This document shows, in pieces, positions 26,879-35,331 of a stretch of 64,000 bases of DNA (within the stretch, counting starts at the first letter, position 1; each line of letters opens with the position of its first letter). Position numbers and translations under genes: made by a program. The notes under the pieces are model-generated. The model worked only from the letters and a program-made list of their open reading frames with translations. It had not been told where the DNA came from and did not search any database. Where the stretch lies: positions 124,001 to 188,000 of the forward strand of contig NZ_FNDB01000004.1 of the NCBI RefSeq assembly GCF_900099915.1, given 5' to 3'. This stretch comes from Flavobacterium omnivorum. GTDB lineage: Bacteria > Bacteroidota > Bacteroidia > Flavobacteriales > Flavobacteriaceae.

Positions 26879-27564
26879 AATGCTGTTTTAGAATATTAAA
26901 TTCTAACATCATCAAAATAAATTTAAGTTTAAAGTCGCTTTATTCGCCTGTAAATCGATAGTATTCAAGATACTATTTTTAAAATATTAGCTTAAGCGCA
27001 AAGTACTTTAAAGAGTTATTTGTCTTTTAAATGTACAAAAACTTGCGTAAGAGTTAAGAAATAAGTTCACGATAAACCTTTGGTTTTATATATATTGGAA
27101 GATGATTTTCTAAATTATTTTTATTAATGTCTCACTTTCGCAAGGACAAGAAAAATAAATCTTTAATTTAACCGTAGGTGTTACTTTTTATTTTTTACTG
27201 TTGGGGCAAATGTTTTGTTCATTAACTCGTTTAACAGGGCTTTTATAATAGTATAATAAGATATTACCGTAGAAAAAGGAGCGACAACATTTTTAATTGC
27301 ATTCAATACATTCTTTTTTTTAGGTTAATAAATCAGTGAAGAATTAATAATTAATCAAGTTGAATACTGTGTATTCGTCTGATTAGCTTATCTTAAATAT
27401 AGAAATAATTTGAATGAGCACCTGTTAAAATACTTTTTACTCCCTGTTTTTTAACATTTCGTAACCTTTCATCAGAGAAGGATTACCATAACCTTATGCA
27501 AATAGAATAGATAGAATGTAAAAAATGATTTATTTTTACACTGAAATAATTTAAATCATTTACA
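26879..27564. other. 686-bp AT-rich gap without a recognisable gene
   Basis: No open frame with coding character, RNA gene or repeat was recognised between the S1-domain gene and menB. The length leaves room for a small RNA or a decayed gene. Confidence 0.5.
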
Positions 27565-28395
27565 ATGGATTGGATCACTGCTAAAGAATACGAAGATATC
27601 ACTTATAAAAAATGCAATGGCGTTGCCAGAATAGCTTTCAACAGACCAGATGTGCGCAATGCCTTTCGTCCAAAAACTACTGCTGAATTGTATAATGCTT
27701 TTTACGATGCACAAGAGGATACTTCTATTGGTGTCGTTTTATTGTCTGCTGAAGGACCATCGTCTAAAGATGGTATCTATTCTTTTTGCAGCGGTGGCGA
27801 TCAAAACGCACGCGGTCATCAAGGATATGTGGGCGATGATGGACAGCATCGTTTGAACATTTTAGAAGTGCAACGTTTAATTCGATTCATGCCAAAAGTA
27901 GTTATCGCTGTAGTTCCAGGTTGGGCTGTAGGTGGTGGACACAGTTTGCATGTGGTGTGCGATTTGACTTTAGCGAGTAAAGAACATGCGATTTTCAAAC
28001 AAACGGATGCCGATGTAACTAGTTTTGATGGTGGATACGGTTCGGCTTATTTGGCTAAAATGGTGGGACAAAAAAAAGCACGCGAGATTTTCTTCTTGGG
28101 ACGCAATTATTCTGCTCAAGATGCTATGGATATGGGAATGGTAAATGCTGTGATTCCGCATGCTGAATTAGAAGATACGGCTTACGAATGGGCGCAGGAA
28201 ATTTTGCAAAAATCACCAATGGCTATCAAAATGTTGAAATTTGCTATGAATCTTACTGACGATGGAATGGTGGGACAGCAAGTATTTGCCGGTGAAGCCA
28301 CTCGTCTAGCTTATATGACCGAAGAAGCTAAAGAGGGTAGAAATGCATTTTTGGAGAAAAGAAAACCGAATTTCGAGAAAAAATGGTTGCCATAA
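27565..28395 (+). CDS. menB: 1,4-dihydroxy-2-naphthoyl-CoA synthase, MenB
   Basis: The 276-residue crotonase-fold enzyme closes the second naphthoquinone ring from O-succinylbenzoyl-CoA. Seen: CNGVARIAFNRPDVRNAFRP, the oxyanion-hole region FCSGGDQNARG, VVPGWAVGGGHSLHVVCD, and the MenB-specific QTDADVTSFDGGYGSAYLAK. Length is normal. It precedes two PH-domain genes and menA on the same strand, so the step order in the cluster follows the pathway except for menC, which lies at the end. Confidence 0.96.
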   Translation: MDWITAKEYEDITYKKCNGVARIAFNRPDVRNAFRPKTTAELYNAFYDAQEDTSIGVVLLSAEGPSSKDGIYSFCSGGDQNARGHQGYVGDDGQHRLNILEVQRLIRFMPKVVIAVVPGWAVGGGHSLHVVCDLTLASKEHAIFKQTDADVTSFDGGYGSAYLAKMVGQKKAREIFFLGRNYSAQDAMDMGMVNAVIPHAELEDTAYEWAQEILQKSPMAIKMLKFAMNLTDDGMVGQQVFAGEATRLAYMTEEAKEGRNAFLEKRKPNFEKKWLP

Positions 28396-28407
28396 AAAGT
28401 TTGATGT

Positions 28408-28465
28408 TTAAAGTTTAAAGTTGTTTTGAAAAGTAACTTTAAACTATAGACTTTGCGCTTAAAAC
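28408..28465 (+). repeat. TTTAAAG repeat with inverted partner, copy 1
   Basis: Two tandem TTTAAAG words are followed 12 bp later by their inverse. AGTTTAAAGTT at 28412-28422 pairs perfectly with AACTTTAAACT at 28435-28445. A similar arrangement occurs at 30522-30581. Confidence 0.65.
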
Positions 28466-28477
28466 TAAATTTTATAA

Positions 28478-28999
28478 ATGGAAAATTTTACAAACGACAC
28501 AATCGATACCAGCCATCTTCCAAAATTTGAGGAAGTTACTTTTACGAATTTACATCCTAAATATTTTAAAGTGGTGTTGATTAATTTATTGATCGTGATT
28601 AGCATCCTTATTTTACTTCCTTCACTAGTCTTTATCTTGAAACCGGAATTATTTCCGGGAAGAATTTGGATGATTTTAGGTGTTTTGCTTCCTATTATTT
28701 CAAGTTTGATTATTGTATTTTCTATTATTGGATTTAAGAAAAAAGGATTTGCTTTTAGAAATCATGATGTTTTATTCCGACATGGAATTATTGCAACCAA
28801 TACAATCGTAATTCCATATAATAGAGTGCAACATGTGGCATTACATGAAGGATTAGTATCACGTTATTTTGGTCTTGCCAAAATTGAAATTTTTACTGCT
28901 GGGGGAAGTTCCAGTGATATTGAAATTCCTGGAATAGAGAAAGAGCAAGCCGAGAATATTAAACAATTGTTGATGGGTAAAATTAAAAAGCAATTGTAA
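28478..28999 (+). CDS. bacterial PH-domain membrane protein, YdbS-like
   Basis: The 173-residue product has two membrane segments (about 32-52, 60-82) followed by one bacterial PH (DUF304/bPH2) domain (about 88-170, with HGIIATNTIVIPYNRVQHVALHEG). The stop overlaps the start of the next gene (TAATG). YdbS/YdbT pairs are conserved membrane proteins of uncertain function; one YdbS/YdbT pair is linked to bacteriocin resistance in Bacillus. Its position between menB and menA may be incidental. Confidence 0.88.
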   Translation: MENFTNDTIDTSHLPKFEEVTFTNLHPKYFKVVLINLLIVISILILLPSLVFILKPELFPGRIWMILGVLLPIISSLIIVFSIIGFKKKGFAFRNHDVLFRHGIIATNTIVIPYNRVQHVALHEGLVSRYFGLAKIEIFTAGGSSSDIEIPGIEKEQAENIKQLLMGKIKKQL

Positions 29000-30513
29000 T
29001 GGGATCCGATTTTAGTCAACCACAAAGGCAATCCATAGTTGGGATTTGGGTTATGTTTTTTTACACGCTTCAGCAATATGGTAGAGCGTTATGGCCTATT
29101 ATCTTAATTTGGGCTTTTAAATTTGATGAAATTAACAAAGTGTATTTAGTAGTGGGAATGCTTCTTCTATTCGCAAGTATCGGAGTTGTTTCTTATTTGA
29201 AATATCTAAATTTTACTTTTTTATTAGATTCAGAAAACCAAGAATTTGTTATTACAGAAGGTGTTTTTAATAAAACCAAAACTGCAATTCAGCTGCATAA
29301 AATTCAGCAAGTAAATATTAATCAGTCTTTTATTCAAAAGCTGATTGGTGTATATGAATTGGACGTGGATACTGCTGGAACCAACAAGAAGGAAGGGATT
29401 ATCAAAGCCATTTCGCATCAATTGGCTTTGGATTTAAAATCTCGTTTGTTAGAAAATGAAGGGCAAAAGAGTATTAGCAAAAATGAAGCTATATCATTGG
29501 AGGAAACGGAACAAAAACTCTTTGAAGTAGCGCATCCTTTTATAAAAATTAGTTTTTTGAGTTTGCTAAAAGTTGGAATTACTTCTAATTATCAAAAAAC
29601 CATCGCTTTACTTATTATTTTCTTTAGTACAATTTATGAGAATTTTCAAAATTTTGGAGACGAGAATACCATTTATAAAGAGAAACTAGGGACTTTTATA
29701 GATCAGAACTTAGTATCACAAACCATTTTACTAGGCGTAATTGTCTTGTTTATAGCAGTTTTGATTCTAAATGTGATGCGGACTGTGTTTAAGTATTACG
29801 ATTATAACATAGCCAGACAGAAAGGTTCTTTGTTATTGTCTTTTGGACTTTTGAACACAAAAAGTACCATTATTAAACCTGAAAAAGTTCAGATAACGAC
29901 TGTTACCAGAAATTATTTCCAGAAGAAAATGGGCATTCTTGAACTAAAAATCAAACAAGCCACTAGTGGAGAAAATGAAGAAAGAAAATCAGCGATAGAA
30001 ATCCCTGGTTGCAGCGAGTCGGAACGTGACGCTGTTTTAAAGCTATTGTTTCATAAAATTCCTGAAAAAGGATTGATACTCAAGCCAAATTTTCGTAAAC
30101 TTATTTTTTCCGTTTTCCTTACAATTGGATTACCTTTGTTTGTTTTTATGATAATTGGGTATTGCTTTGTCCCATCTGTATTTGAATATAGTTATTTGGT
30201 TCCTATTGCTATCCTTTCTATTGGGCTGATTCAGTACTTTAAATTTATAAATAACCGATTATTCATAAATGAGAATTTTATAATAAAGCAAAGTGGCGCT
30301 TGGGATGTAAGCGATGCTATTATTGAACCTAGCAAAATTCAAGCGATTACTACTTCGCAACTTTTTTGGCACAAAAGGCTAAATATAGGTTCGATAACAC
30401 TGCATACTGCAGGAGGCACGATTGCTTTTCAGCTAGGGAATTATTCAATAATTAAACAACAGGTAAACCGCTGGTTGTACGAAATTGAAACCTCTGATAG
30501 CAATTGGATGTAA
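28999..30513 (+). CDS. bacterial PH-domain membrane protein, YdbT-like
   Basis: The 504-residue product contains three bPH2 domains separated by pairs of membrane segments: segments near 18-70 then PH (about 75-150), segments near 195-265 then PH (about 270-350), and segments near 370-420 then PH (about 425-500). Each PH unit contains the IxxxKIQ/VQ core (AIQLHKIQQVNINQS, IIKPEKVQITTVTRN, IIEPSKIQAITTSQL). It is translationally coupled to the smaller partner upstream. Function is unknown; a membrane complex of the two is inferred. Confidence 0.9.
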   Translation: MGSDFSQPQRQSIVGIWVMFFYTLQQYGRALWPIILIWAFKFDEINKVYLVVGMLLLFASIGVVSYLKYLNFTFLLDSENQEFVITEGVFNKTKTAIQLHKIQQVNINQSFIQKLIGVYELDVDTAGTNKKEGIIKAISHQLALDLKSRLLENEGQKSISKNEAISLEETEQKLFEVAHPFIKISFLSLLKVGITSNYQKTIALLIIFFSTIYENFQNFGDENTIYKEKLGTFIDQNLVSQTILLGVIVLFIAVLILNVMRTVFKYYDYNIARQKGSLLLSFGLLNTKSTIIKPEKVQITTVTRNYFQKKMGILELKIKQATSGENEERKSAIEIPGCSESERDAVLKLLFHKIPEKGLILKPNFRKLIFSVFLTIGLPLFVFMIIGYCFVPSVFEYSYLVPIAILSIGLIQYFKFINNRLFINENFIIKQSGAWDVSDAIIEPSKIQAITTSQLFWHKRLNIGSITLHTAGGTIAFQLGNYSIIKQQVNRWLYEIETSDSNWM

Positions 30514-30521
30514 AATAAAAT

Positions 30522-30581
30522 GGTTTAAAGTTTAAGGTTTAAAGTTGTTTGCACAACAAATCTTAGGTTGTAGACTTTAAA
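30522..30581 (+). repeat. TTTAAAG repeat with inverted partner, copy 2
   Basis: Tandem TTTAAAG-like words are followed by TTGTTTGCACAACAA and then ACTTTAAA. The arrangement resembles 28408-28465 and again lies in the short gap before the next gene. Confidence 0.6.
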
Positions 30582-30598
30582 TTTTTAAATAAAAAAAT

Positions 30599-31561
30599 AT
30601 GAAACATTGGATTGAAGCAGCACGTTTACGCACATTACCTTTATCGGTTTCTGGAATAATAGTTGGAAGTATGTATGCTTTGGCACACCCAACAGATAGT
30701 ATTTTAACACCAACAGAAGTTTTTAACTGGCGATTGTTTGGCTTTGCTATATTGACCACATTAGGATTGCAAATACTATCTAATTTTGCCAATGATTATG
30801 GTGACGGCATTAAAGGAACAGATAATGAACATCGTGTAGGACCAAAACGGGCAATTCAAAGCGGTGTGATTACTCCACAAGCGATGAAACGCGCGATTAT
30901 AATTACATCTGCATTGACGTTACTGTCAGCGATTTTACTGATTTATTATGCTTTTACCGATACCAACTTATGGTTTTCGCTATTTTATTTGGTTTTGGGA
31001 ATTCTTTCCATTATATCTGCTATTCGTTATACAGTTGGAAATACAGCCTATGGGTATCGAGGATTTGGAGACCTCTTTGTATTTGTATTTTTCGGATTGG
31101 TGAGTACTTTAGGAGTGAATTTTTTATACTCAAAACAATTGGATGCGTTGTTGGTTTTGCCTGCTGTTGCTATTGGGTTATTGAGTGTTGGTGTTTTGAA
31201 TTTGAATAATATGCGAGACGAAGCATCTGATAGAAAATCAAATAAAAATACCATTGTAGTAAAAATTGGTGGTGCTAAAGCTAAAATATACCATTACAGT
31301 CTGATTGTAATAGCTATGGTTTTAGTAATTGTTTTTGCTATCCTTGATGATTTTTACTTTGATCAATACTTGTTTTTATTGGCTTATATCCCTTTAACTA
31401 AACATTTGATTACTGTTTATAAAAATCAAACCCCTAGGGAATTAGATCCCGAATTAAAAAAACTAGCATTGAGTACTTTTGCACTTTCGGTATTGCTCGC
31501 TTTGTGCATGATTTTCTTTTTTTCGGATTTGATTGTTAATACATTGATGGGCGGAAGATAA
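30599..31561 (+). CDS. menA: 1,4-dihydroxy-2-naphthoate polyprenyltransferase, MenA
   Basis: The 320-residue polytopic protein starts MKHWIEAARLRTLPLSVSGIIVG, the MenA opening. It has the first Asp-rich motif NFANDYGDGIKGTDN (about 62-76) and a second, NMRDEASDRKSNKNT (about 204-218), both needed for Mg2+ and prenyl diphosphate binding. About nine membrane segments are visible. It attaches the isoprenoid tail to the naphthoate ring and decarboxylates it. It follows menB and the PH pair on the same strand. Confidence 0.95.
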   Translation: MKHWIEAARLRTLPLSVSGIIVGSMYALAHPTDSILTPTEVFNWRLFGFAILTTLGLQILSNFANDYGDGIKGTDNEHRVGPKRAIQSGVITPQAMKRAIIITSALTLLSAILLIYYAFTDTNLWFSLFYLVLGILSIISAIRYTVGNTAYGYRGFGDLFVFVFFGLVSTLGVNFLYSKQLDALLVLPAVAIGLLSVGVLNLNNMRDEASDRKSNKNTIVVKIGGAKAKIYHYSLIVIAMVLVIVFAILDDFYFDQYLFLLAYIPLTKHLITVYKNQTPRELDPELKKLALSTFALSVLLALCMIFFFSDLIVNTLMGGR

Positions 31562-31634
31562 CGAGCAGCCTAGTTTCAATCTTAAAAATCATTAAAAAAT
31601 AATAATTTTTACAACAAGTATACATCCAGTTTCG

Positions 31635-31664
31635 AATCCCAAATCGCAGCTAGCATTGGGGATT
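31635..31664 (+). terminator. hairpin between menA and UPF0173 gene, possible terminator
   Basis: AATCCCAA pairs with TTGGGGATT (one bulge) around an AGCT-containing loop and is followed by TGATTTT. It lies 20 bp before the ATG at 31684, so it could instead affect that gene's leader. Confidence 0.4.
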
Positions 31665-31683
31665 TGATTTTAAATAAAAAAAC

Positions 31684-32361
31684 ATGAAAATAACATTTTA
31701 TGGCCATGCATCTTTAGGAATAGCGGTGGGTGACAAACATCTTCTTGTAGATCCTTATATTTCTGCTAATCCAAAAGCGGCACATGTTGACCTAGAAACA
31801 TTAAAAGCCGATTATATTCTTTTAACGCATGCGCACGGCGACCATATTCTGGATGTTGAGGCTATTGCAAAAAGAAGCAACGCCGTAATTGTTTCCAATG
31901 CTGAAATTGCAGGTTATTATGCTGCTAAAGGATTTCAGTCGCATCCGATGAATCACGGTGGGAGTTGGAATTTTGATTTTGGAAAATTAAAATTTGTTAA
32001 TGCCATTCATTCTAGTTCGTTTCCTGATGGCAGTTACGGGGGAAATCCTGGTGGTTTTGTCATCGAAGGCGAGCATAAAAACATCTACATTGCTGGCGAT
32101 ACGGCGCTGAATATGGACATGAAACTCATTCCGATGCGCACTAAACTGGACTTGGCGATTTTGCCAATAGGCGATAATTTCACCATGGATGTTGACGATG
32201 CCATTATTGCTTCCGATTTCTTGGATTGTGATAAAATCCTGGGGTATCACTATGATACTTTCGGTTATATCGAAATCGACCACGAGGAATCCATTCGTAA
32301 ATTTTTCAATAAAGGAAAAGATTTGATGTTGCTGGAAATAGGGAGTTCAATCGAATTATAA
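31684..32361 (+). CDS. UPF0173 metal-dependent hydrolase (MBL fold)
   Basis: The 225-residue product has the metallo-beta-lactamase motif THAHGDHILD (about 40-49), a further ligand in HSSSFPDGSYGGNPGGF, the GDTALN motif (about 139-144) and a final His in GYHYDTFGY. It matches the UPF0173/YtkL family, whose natural substrate is not known. The length is typical. The gene is flanked by a hairpin before and the inverted palindromic element after. Confidence 0.93.
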   Translation: MKITFYGHASLGIAVGDKHLLVDPYISANPKAAHVDLETLKADYILLTHAHGDHILDVEAIAKRSNAVIVSNAEIAGYYAAKGFQSHPMNHGGSWNFDFGKLKFVNAIHSSSFPDGSYGGNPGGFVIEGEHKNIYIAGDTALNMDMKLIPMRTKLDLAILPIGDNFTMDVDDAIIASDFLDCDKILGYHYDTFGYIEIDHEESIRKFFNKGKDLMLLEIGSSIEL

Positions 32362-32392
32362 AACAAGCTAGTCCCCGACCTTAGTTGTATTT

Positions 32393-32490
32393 GGAGCTAT
32401 TTCCTGCTATTCGCTCGTATCTTTCCTTGTCTCCTCTTGTCTCAAGAGAACAGAGGAGACAAGGAAAGGATACCGCTGCTATCAGGGTTA
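32393..32490 (-). repeat. palindromic intergenic element, copy 2 (inverted)
   Basis: Read on the minus strand it starts AACCCTGATAGCAGCGGTATCC, continues into a 16-bp perfect stem (TTTCCTTGTCTCCTCT and its complement), then ATACGAGCGAATAGCAGGA and ends AGCTCC. These outer words match those of copy 1 at 25781-25880, while the stem sequence is unrelated. Confidence 0.7.
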
Positions 32491-32512
32491 TGAAATTACG
32501 TTAATCAAGAAT

Positions 32513-33718
32513 ATGAATAGTATAAAAGGAATTTTTCTGCTAGTAACTGTACTCGCTTTTAAGACAAGTTTTTCTCAAAAAGACGGTTATTGGGATAAAA
32601 CCCGCGCTACAACCGAAGAAATAACAGTTTCTGCCAGAGACAGAATCATTATAAAAACCCAAGATTTCCCTGAGGGAACTACTGAAGTCGTTTACAGAAT
32701 AACACTTTTGGACAAAAATCAGCAAATGGCGGGCAGTTTAGTTTCCGTTTTAAAAGCCATTCCAGACCCTACAGGAATTAGTCAAGGTTCGGCAGGAGCC
32801 GTTTTTATTTTGTCTAAAATATCAGGAGATGACAAATGCAAGTATGCTGTTTTCTCTAGCGCCGACTTAACTACAAAATACAAAGAAAACGGAAAAACAG
32901 ACGATGCATGTTTGGTTCAAGATACACCCGTTAGTAAAGATGCTAAACTGCTTTCTGCAGATAAATCAGCTTTTATGAAATTGAATACTGGAAATTTATG
33001 GTTTGGTTTCGAAAGCAAGAACTGGATCATGAATCAAAAAATCATTCTCGAAGTGGTGCCGTGGGTGGATAACAAACTCAGTCGCGGCTGGACTGTTGAA
33101 AACAGAAAAGCAATCATCGATCAATGCAAAACTTCTAATCTGGCTCAAAAAATGACCAATTCAGATGATTTTTGCGTTTGTATCCTCGACAAAATCCAAT
33201 CCAAGTACAAGTACAAGGAATTTCAGAAATTATTGGCGGTAGAGCGCGCTAAAGCGTTCAAGGATTTTGGAAACAGTTGTTTTGGTGAAAGCAGTCTTTC
33301 TAAAAGTGTGTATGACGATTTGCGTAAGCAAGCCACTTTACTGGCAAAACAAGGAAAGCAAGGCGATGCTATTCAGAAACTAACAACTATTATCAATGAT
33401 GGAAAAGCAACTGCCATGGATTACAACGCTATAGGAAATAGTTATGTGTTAACGAAGCAGTACGGACAAGCGATTAAATTCTTGAAAGAAGGTGAAAAAA
33501 TTGATAATACAGAGTTATTGATTCAAATGAATTTGGCGCACGCCTATTTATTGAATGATAATTATGCTTCGGCAAAAGCCATTTATAAAGAATATCAATC
33601 TCAAAATGTTACAGATAGTTTGAGTTGGACTCAAAAAATAAAACAAGATTTTGCATCTTTCAAAAAAGTGGGAATAGTTTCCAATAACTTTGAAAAAGTT
33701 TTGAAGTTGATTGATTAA
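32513..33718 (+). CDS. secreted TPR-repeat protein of unknown function
   Basis: The 401-residue product has a signal peptide (to about residue 22, TSFSQ), a beta-rich N-terminal region (about 25-200), a short segment with two close cysteine pairs (CKTSN and CVCILDKIQ, with CFGE following), and a C-terminal TPR region (about 280-380, KQGDAIQKLTTIINDGKATAMDYNAIGN). No catalytic motif is recognised. Export to the periplasm is likely. It may be cotranscribed with the DUF4375-like gene that follows immediately. Confidence 0.8.
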   Translation: MNSIKGIFLLVTVLAFKTSFSQKDGYWDKTRATTEEITVSARDRIIIKTQDFPEGTTEVVYRITLLDKNQQMAGSLVSVLKAIPDPTGISQGSAGAVFILSKISGDDKCKYAVFSSADLTTKYKENGKTDDACLVQDTPVSKDAKLLSADKSAFMKLNTGNLWFGFESKNWIMNQKIILEVVPWVDNKLSRGWTVENRKAIIDQCKTSNLAQKMTNSDDFCVCILDKIQSKYKYKEFQKLLAVERAKAFKDFGNSCFGESSLSKSVYDDLRKQATLLAKQGKQGDAIQKLTTIINDGKATAMDYNAIGNSYVLTKQYGQAIKFLKEGEKIDNTELLIQMNLAHAYLLNDNYASAKAIYKEYQSQNVTDSLSWTQKIKQDFASFKKVGIVSNNFEKVLKLID

Positions 33719-33725
33719 TTCAAAT

Positions 33726-34175
33726 ATGGAGCAGAAATTAAAATATTCAATTTTTGATTTGCAAAAAGCATCTGATGAGAATTTAGTCTCTTTGATTTAT
33801 CAAAAAGCTACTGAGTTAGAATTTGAAACATTTGGAGAAAACTTAACTATTGCTAATATAGCAATGAAGGAATTTTTAGCTATTTGCGTTTTGCAATTTG
33901 AAGTTGAAAATGGTGGATTTGATCAGTTTTTTTTAAACTACGATTTAGAATATAGTGAATTTGTTTTGAGTGGATTAAAAAGAATCGGAGCAGATGATTA
34001 TAAAGAGTTAATTGAAAAAGCAATAATTGTTTTTAAAAATCAGAACTTAGATTTTTTAAACAAACGAAATCCTGATTTTGATAAATTTGATGATTTTTTT
34101 TATAATTTAAATGGCATGCAAAAGCTTCAAATTGAATACATAAGGAAGAACTATGAAAAATTTATTATAGAATAA
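33726..34175 (+). CDS. DMP19/DUF4375-like protein
   Basis: The 149-residue product (from the ATG at 33726; an ATG at 33711 overlaps the preceding stop) contains the DUF4375 core LQFEVENGGFDQFFLNYD and a helical C-terminus. The family is soluble and of unknown function; some members are called DNA-mimic proteins, but the acidic surface cannot be judged here. It follows the TPR gene directly and is probably in the same transcript. Confidence 0.8.
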   Translation: MEQKLKYSIFDLQKASDENLVSLIYQKATELEFETFGENLTIANIAMKEFLAICVLQFEVENGGFDQFFLNYDLEYSEFVLSGLKRIGADDYKELIEKAIIVFKNQNLDFLNKRNPDFDKFDDFFYNLNGMQKLQIEYIRKNYEKFIIE

Positions 34176-34284
34176 ATTGAATAGAAACTAGTTAATTATA
34201 AGTTTGAGAATAGTTTAGAACTGTATATAAAAAGGTCTTTAGCCTTTTGAAAACATTTAACGCTCTCTGCGGTTAAAAAAAAAT

Positions 34285-35331
34285 ATGAAAGCAACCTACC
34301 ACAAATACCTTCTGGATTTCAAACGCCCGTCAGGAACTTCCCGTGGCGTTATGACCGAAAAAGAAACTTGGTTTATTGTCTTAGAAAAAGACGGAAAAAA
34401 TGGAATAGGGGAATGCGGCATCCTTCGCGGATTGAGTATTGATGATCGATCGGATTATGAAGAAAAATTACAATGGACTTGCGATAATATTCATCTAGGA
34501 AAAGAACAGCTTTGGGAAGCGTTATTAGCGTTTCCTTCGATACAGTTTGGAGTTGAAATGGCGTTCCAATCTTTGGTGAGTGAGACTCCTTTTTTGCTCT
34601 TTCCTTCGGACTTTACAAATGGTACAAAATCGATGGTAATAAACGGTTTAGTTTGGATGGGTGAGGAGTCGTTTATGAAGCAGCAAATTGAGGAAAAATT
34701 AGCGCAGGGCTTTACCTGTATAAAACTTAAAATTGGAGCGATAGATTTCGCTAAAGAACTACAATTATTACGGTTTATACGAGAACATTTTACTCCTGAG
34801 CAAGTCGAAATTCGGGTAGATGCTAATGGTGCTTTTAGTTCAGACTTAGCTTTACACAAACTAATTCAACTATCTGAATTTAAATTACATAGCATAGAGC
34901 AACCGATACAAAAAAATCAGACTGACAGGATGGCAGATTTATGTAATATCACTCCTTTTCCTATTGCTTTAGACGAGGAGTTAATCGGTGTGTTTACTTT
35001 AGATGAAAAAGAGCAGTTACTAGAAAAAATCAAGCCGCAGTATATCATTTTGAAGCCAAGTTTTGTAGGTGGTTTTCGAGGCACGCAAGAATGGATTTCA
35101 TTGGCCGAAAAGCACAAAATAGAGTGGTGGGTTACCTCTGCTTTAGAGAGTAATATTGGACTTAACGCTATTGCACAATGGACCTATTTGCAAGGCAATT
35201 TGATGCCACAAGGGTTAGGAACTGGCGGACTTTATACGAATAATTTTGATTGTCCTTTATTAGTTTCTGAAGGACAATTATGGTATATAAAAGAAGTAGA
35301 GTGGGGGTTTGATTTTAATCTTTTGAAATAG
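34285..35331 (+). CDS. menC: o-succinylbenzoate synthase, MenC
   Basis: The 348-residue enolase-superfamily protein has the acid/base Lys motif FTCIKLKIGA (about 145-155), metal ligands in EIRVDANGAFS (about 175-185), SIEQPI, and LDEELIG, and a second catalytic Lys in YIILKPSFVGG. It dehydrates SHCHC to o-succinylbenzoate. The 3' end overlaps the convergent AI-2E gene by 17 bp. No menE is seen next to it, although menE often follows menC in relatives. Confidence 0.93.
   Translation: MKATYHKYLLDFKRPSGTSRGVMTEKETWFIVLEKDGKNGIGECGILRGLSIDDRSDYEEKLQWTCDNIHLGKEQLWEALLAFPSIQFGVEMAFQSLVSETPFLLFPSDFTNGTKSMVINGLVWMGEESFMKQQIEEKLAQGFTCIKLKIGAIDFAKELQLLRFIREHFTPEQVEIRVDANGAFSSDLALHKLIQLSEFKLHSIEQPIQKNQTDRMADLCNITPFPIALDEELIGVFTLDEKEQLLEKIKPQYIILKPSFVGGFRGTQEWISLAEKHKIEWWVTSALESNIGLNAIAQWTYLQGNLMPQGLGTGGLYTNNFDCPLLVSEGQLWYIKEVEWGFDFNLLK

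Noticed and set aside
26879..27564. tRNA or other structured RNA in the large gap before menB
   Set aside because: No cloverleaf, TTC loop or other recognisable RNA motif was seen; the rest of the window also gave no tRNA or rRNA.
34491..34859. 122-codon minus-strand frame
   Set aside because: Antisense of menC, which has clear enolase-superfamily motifs.
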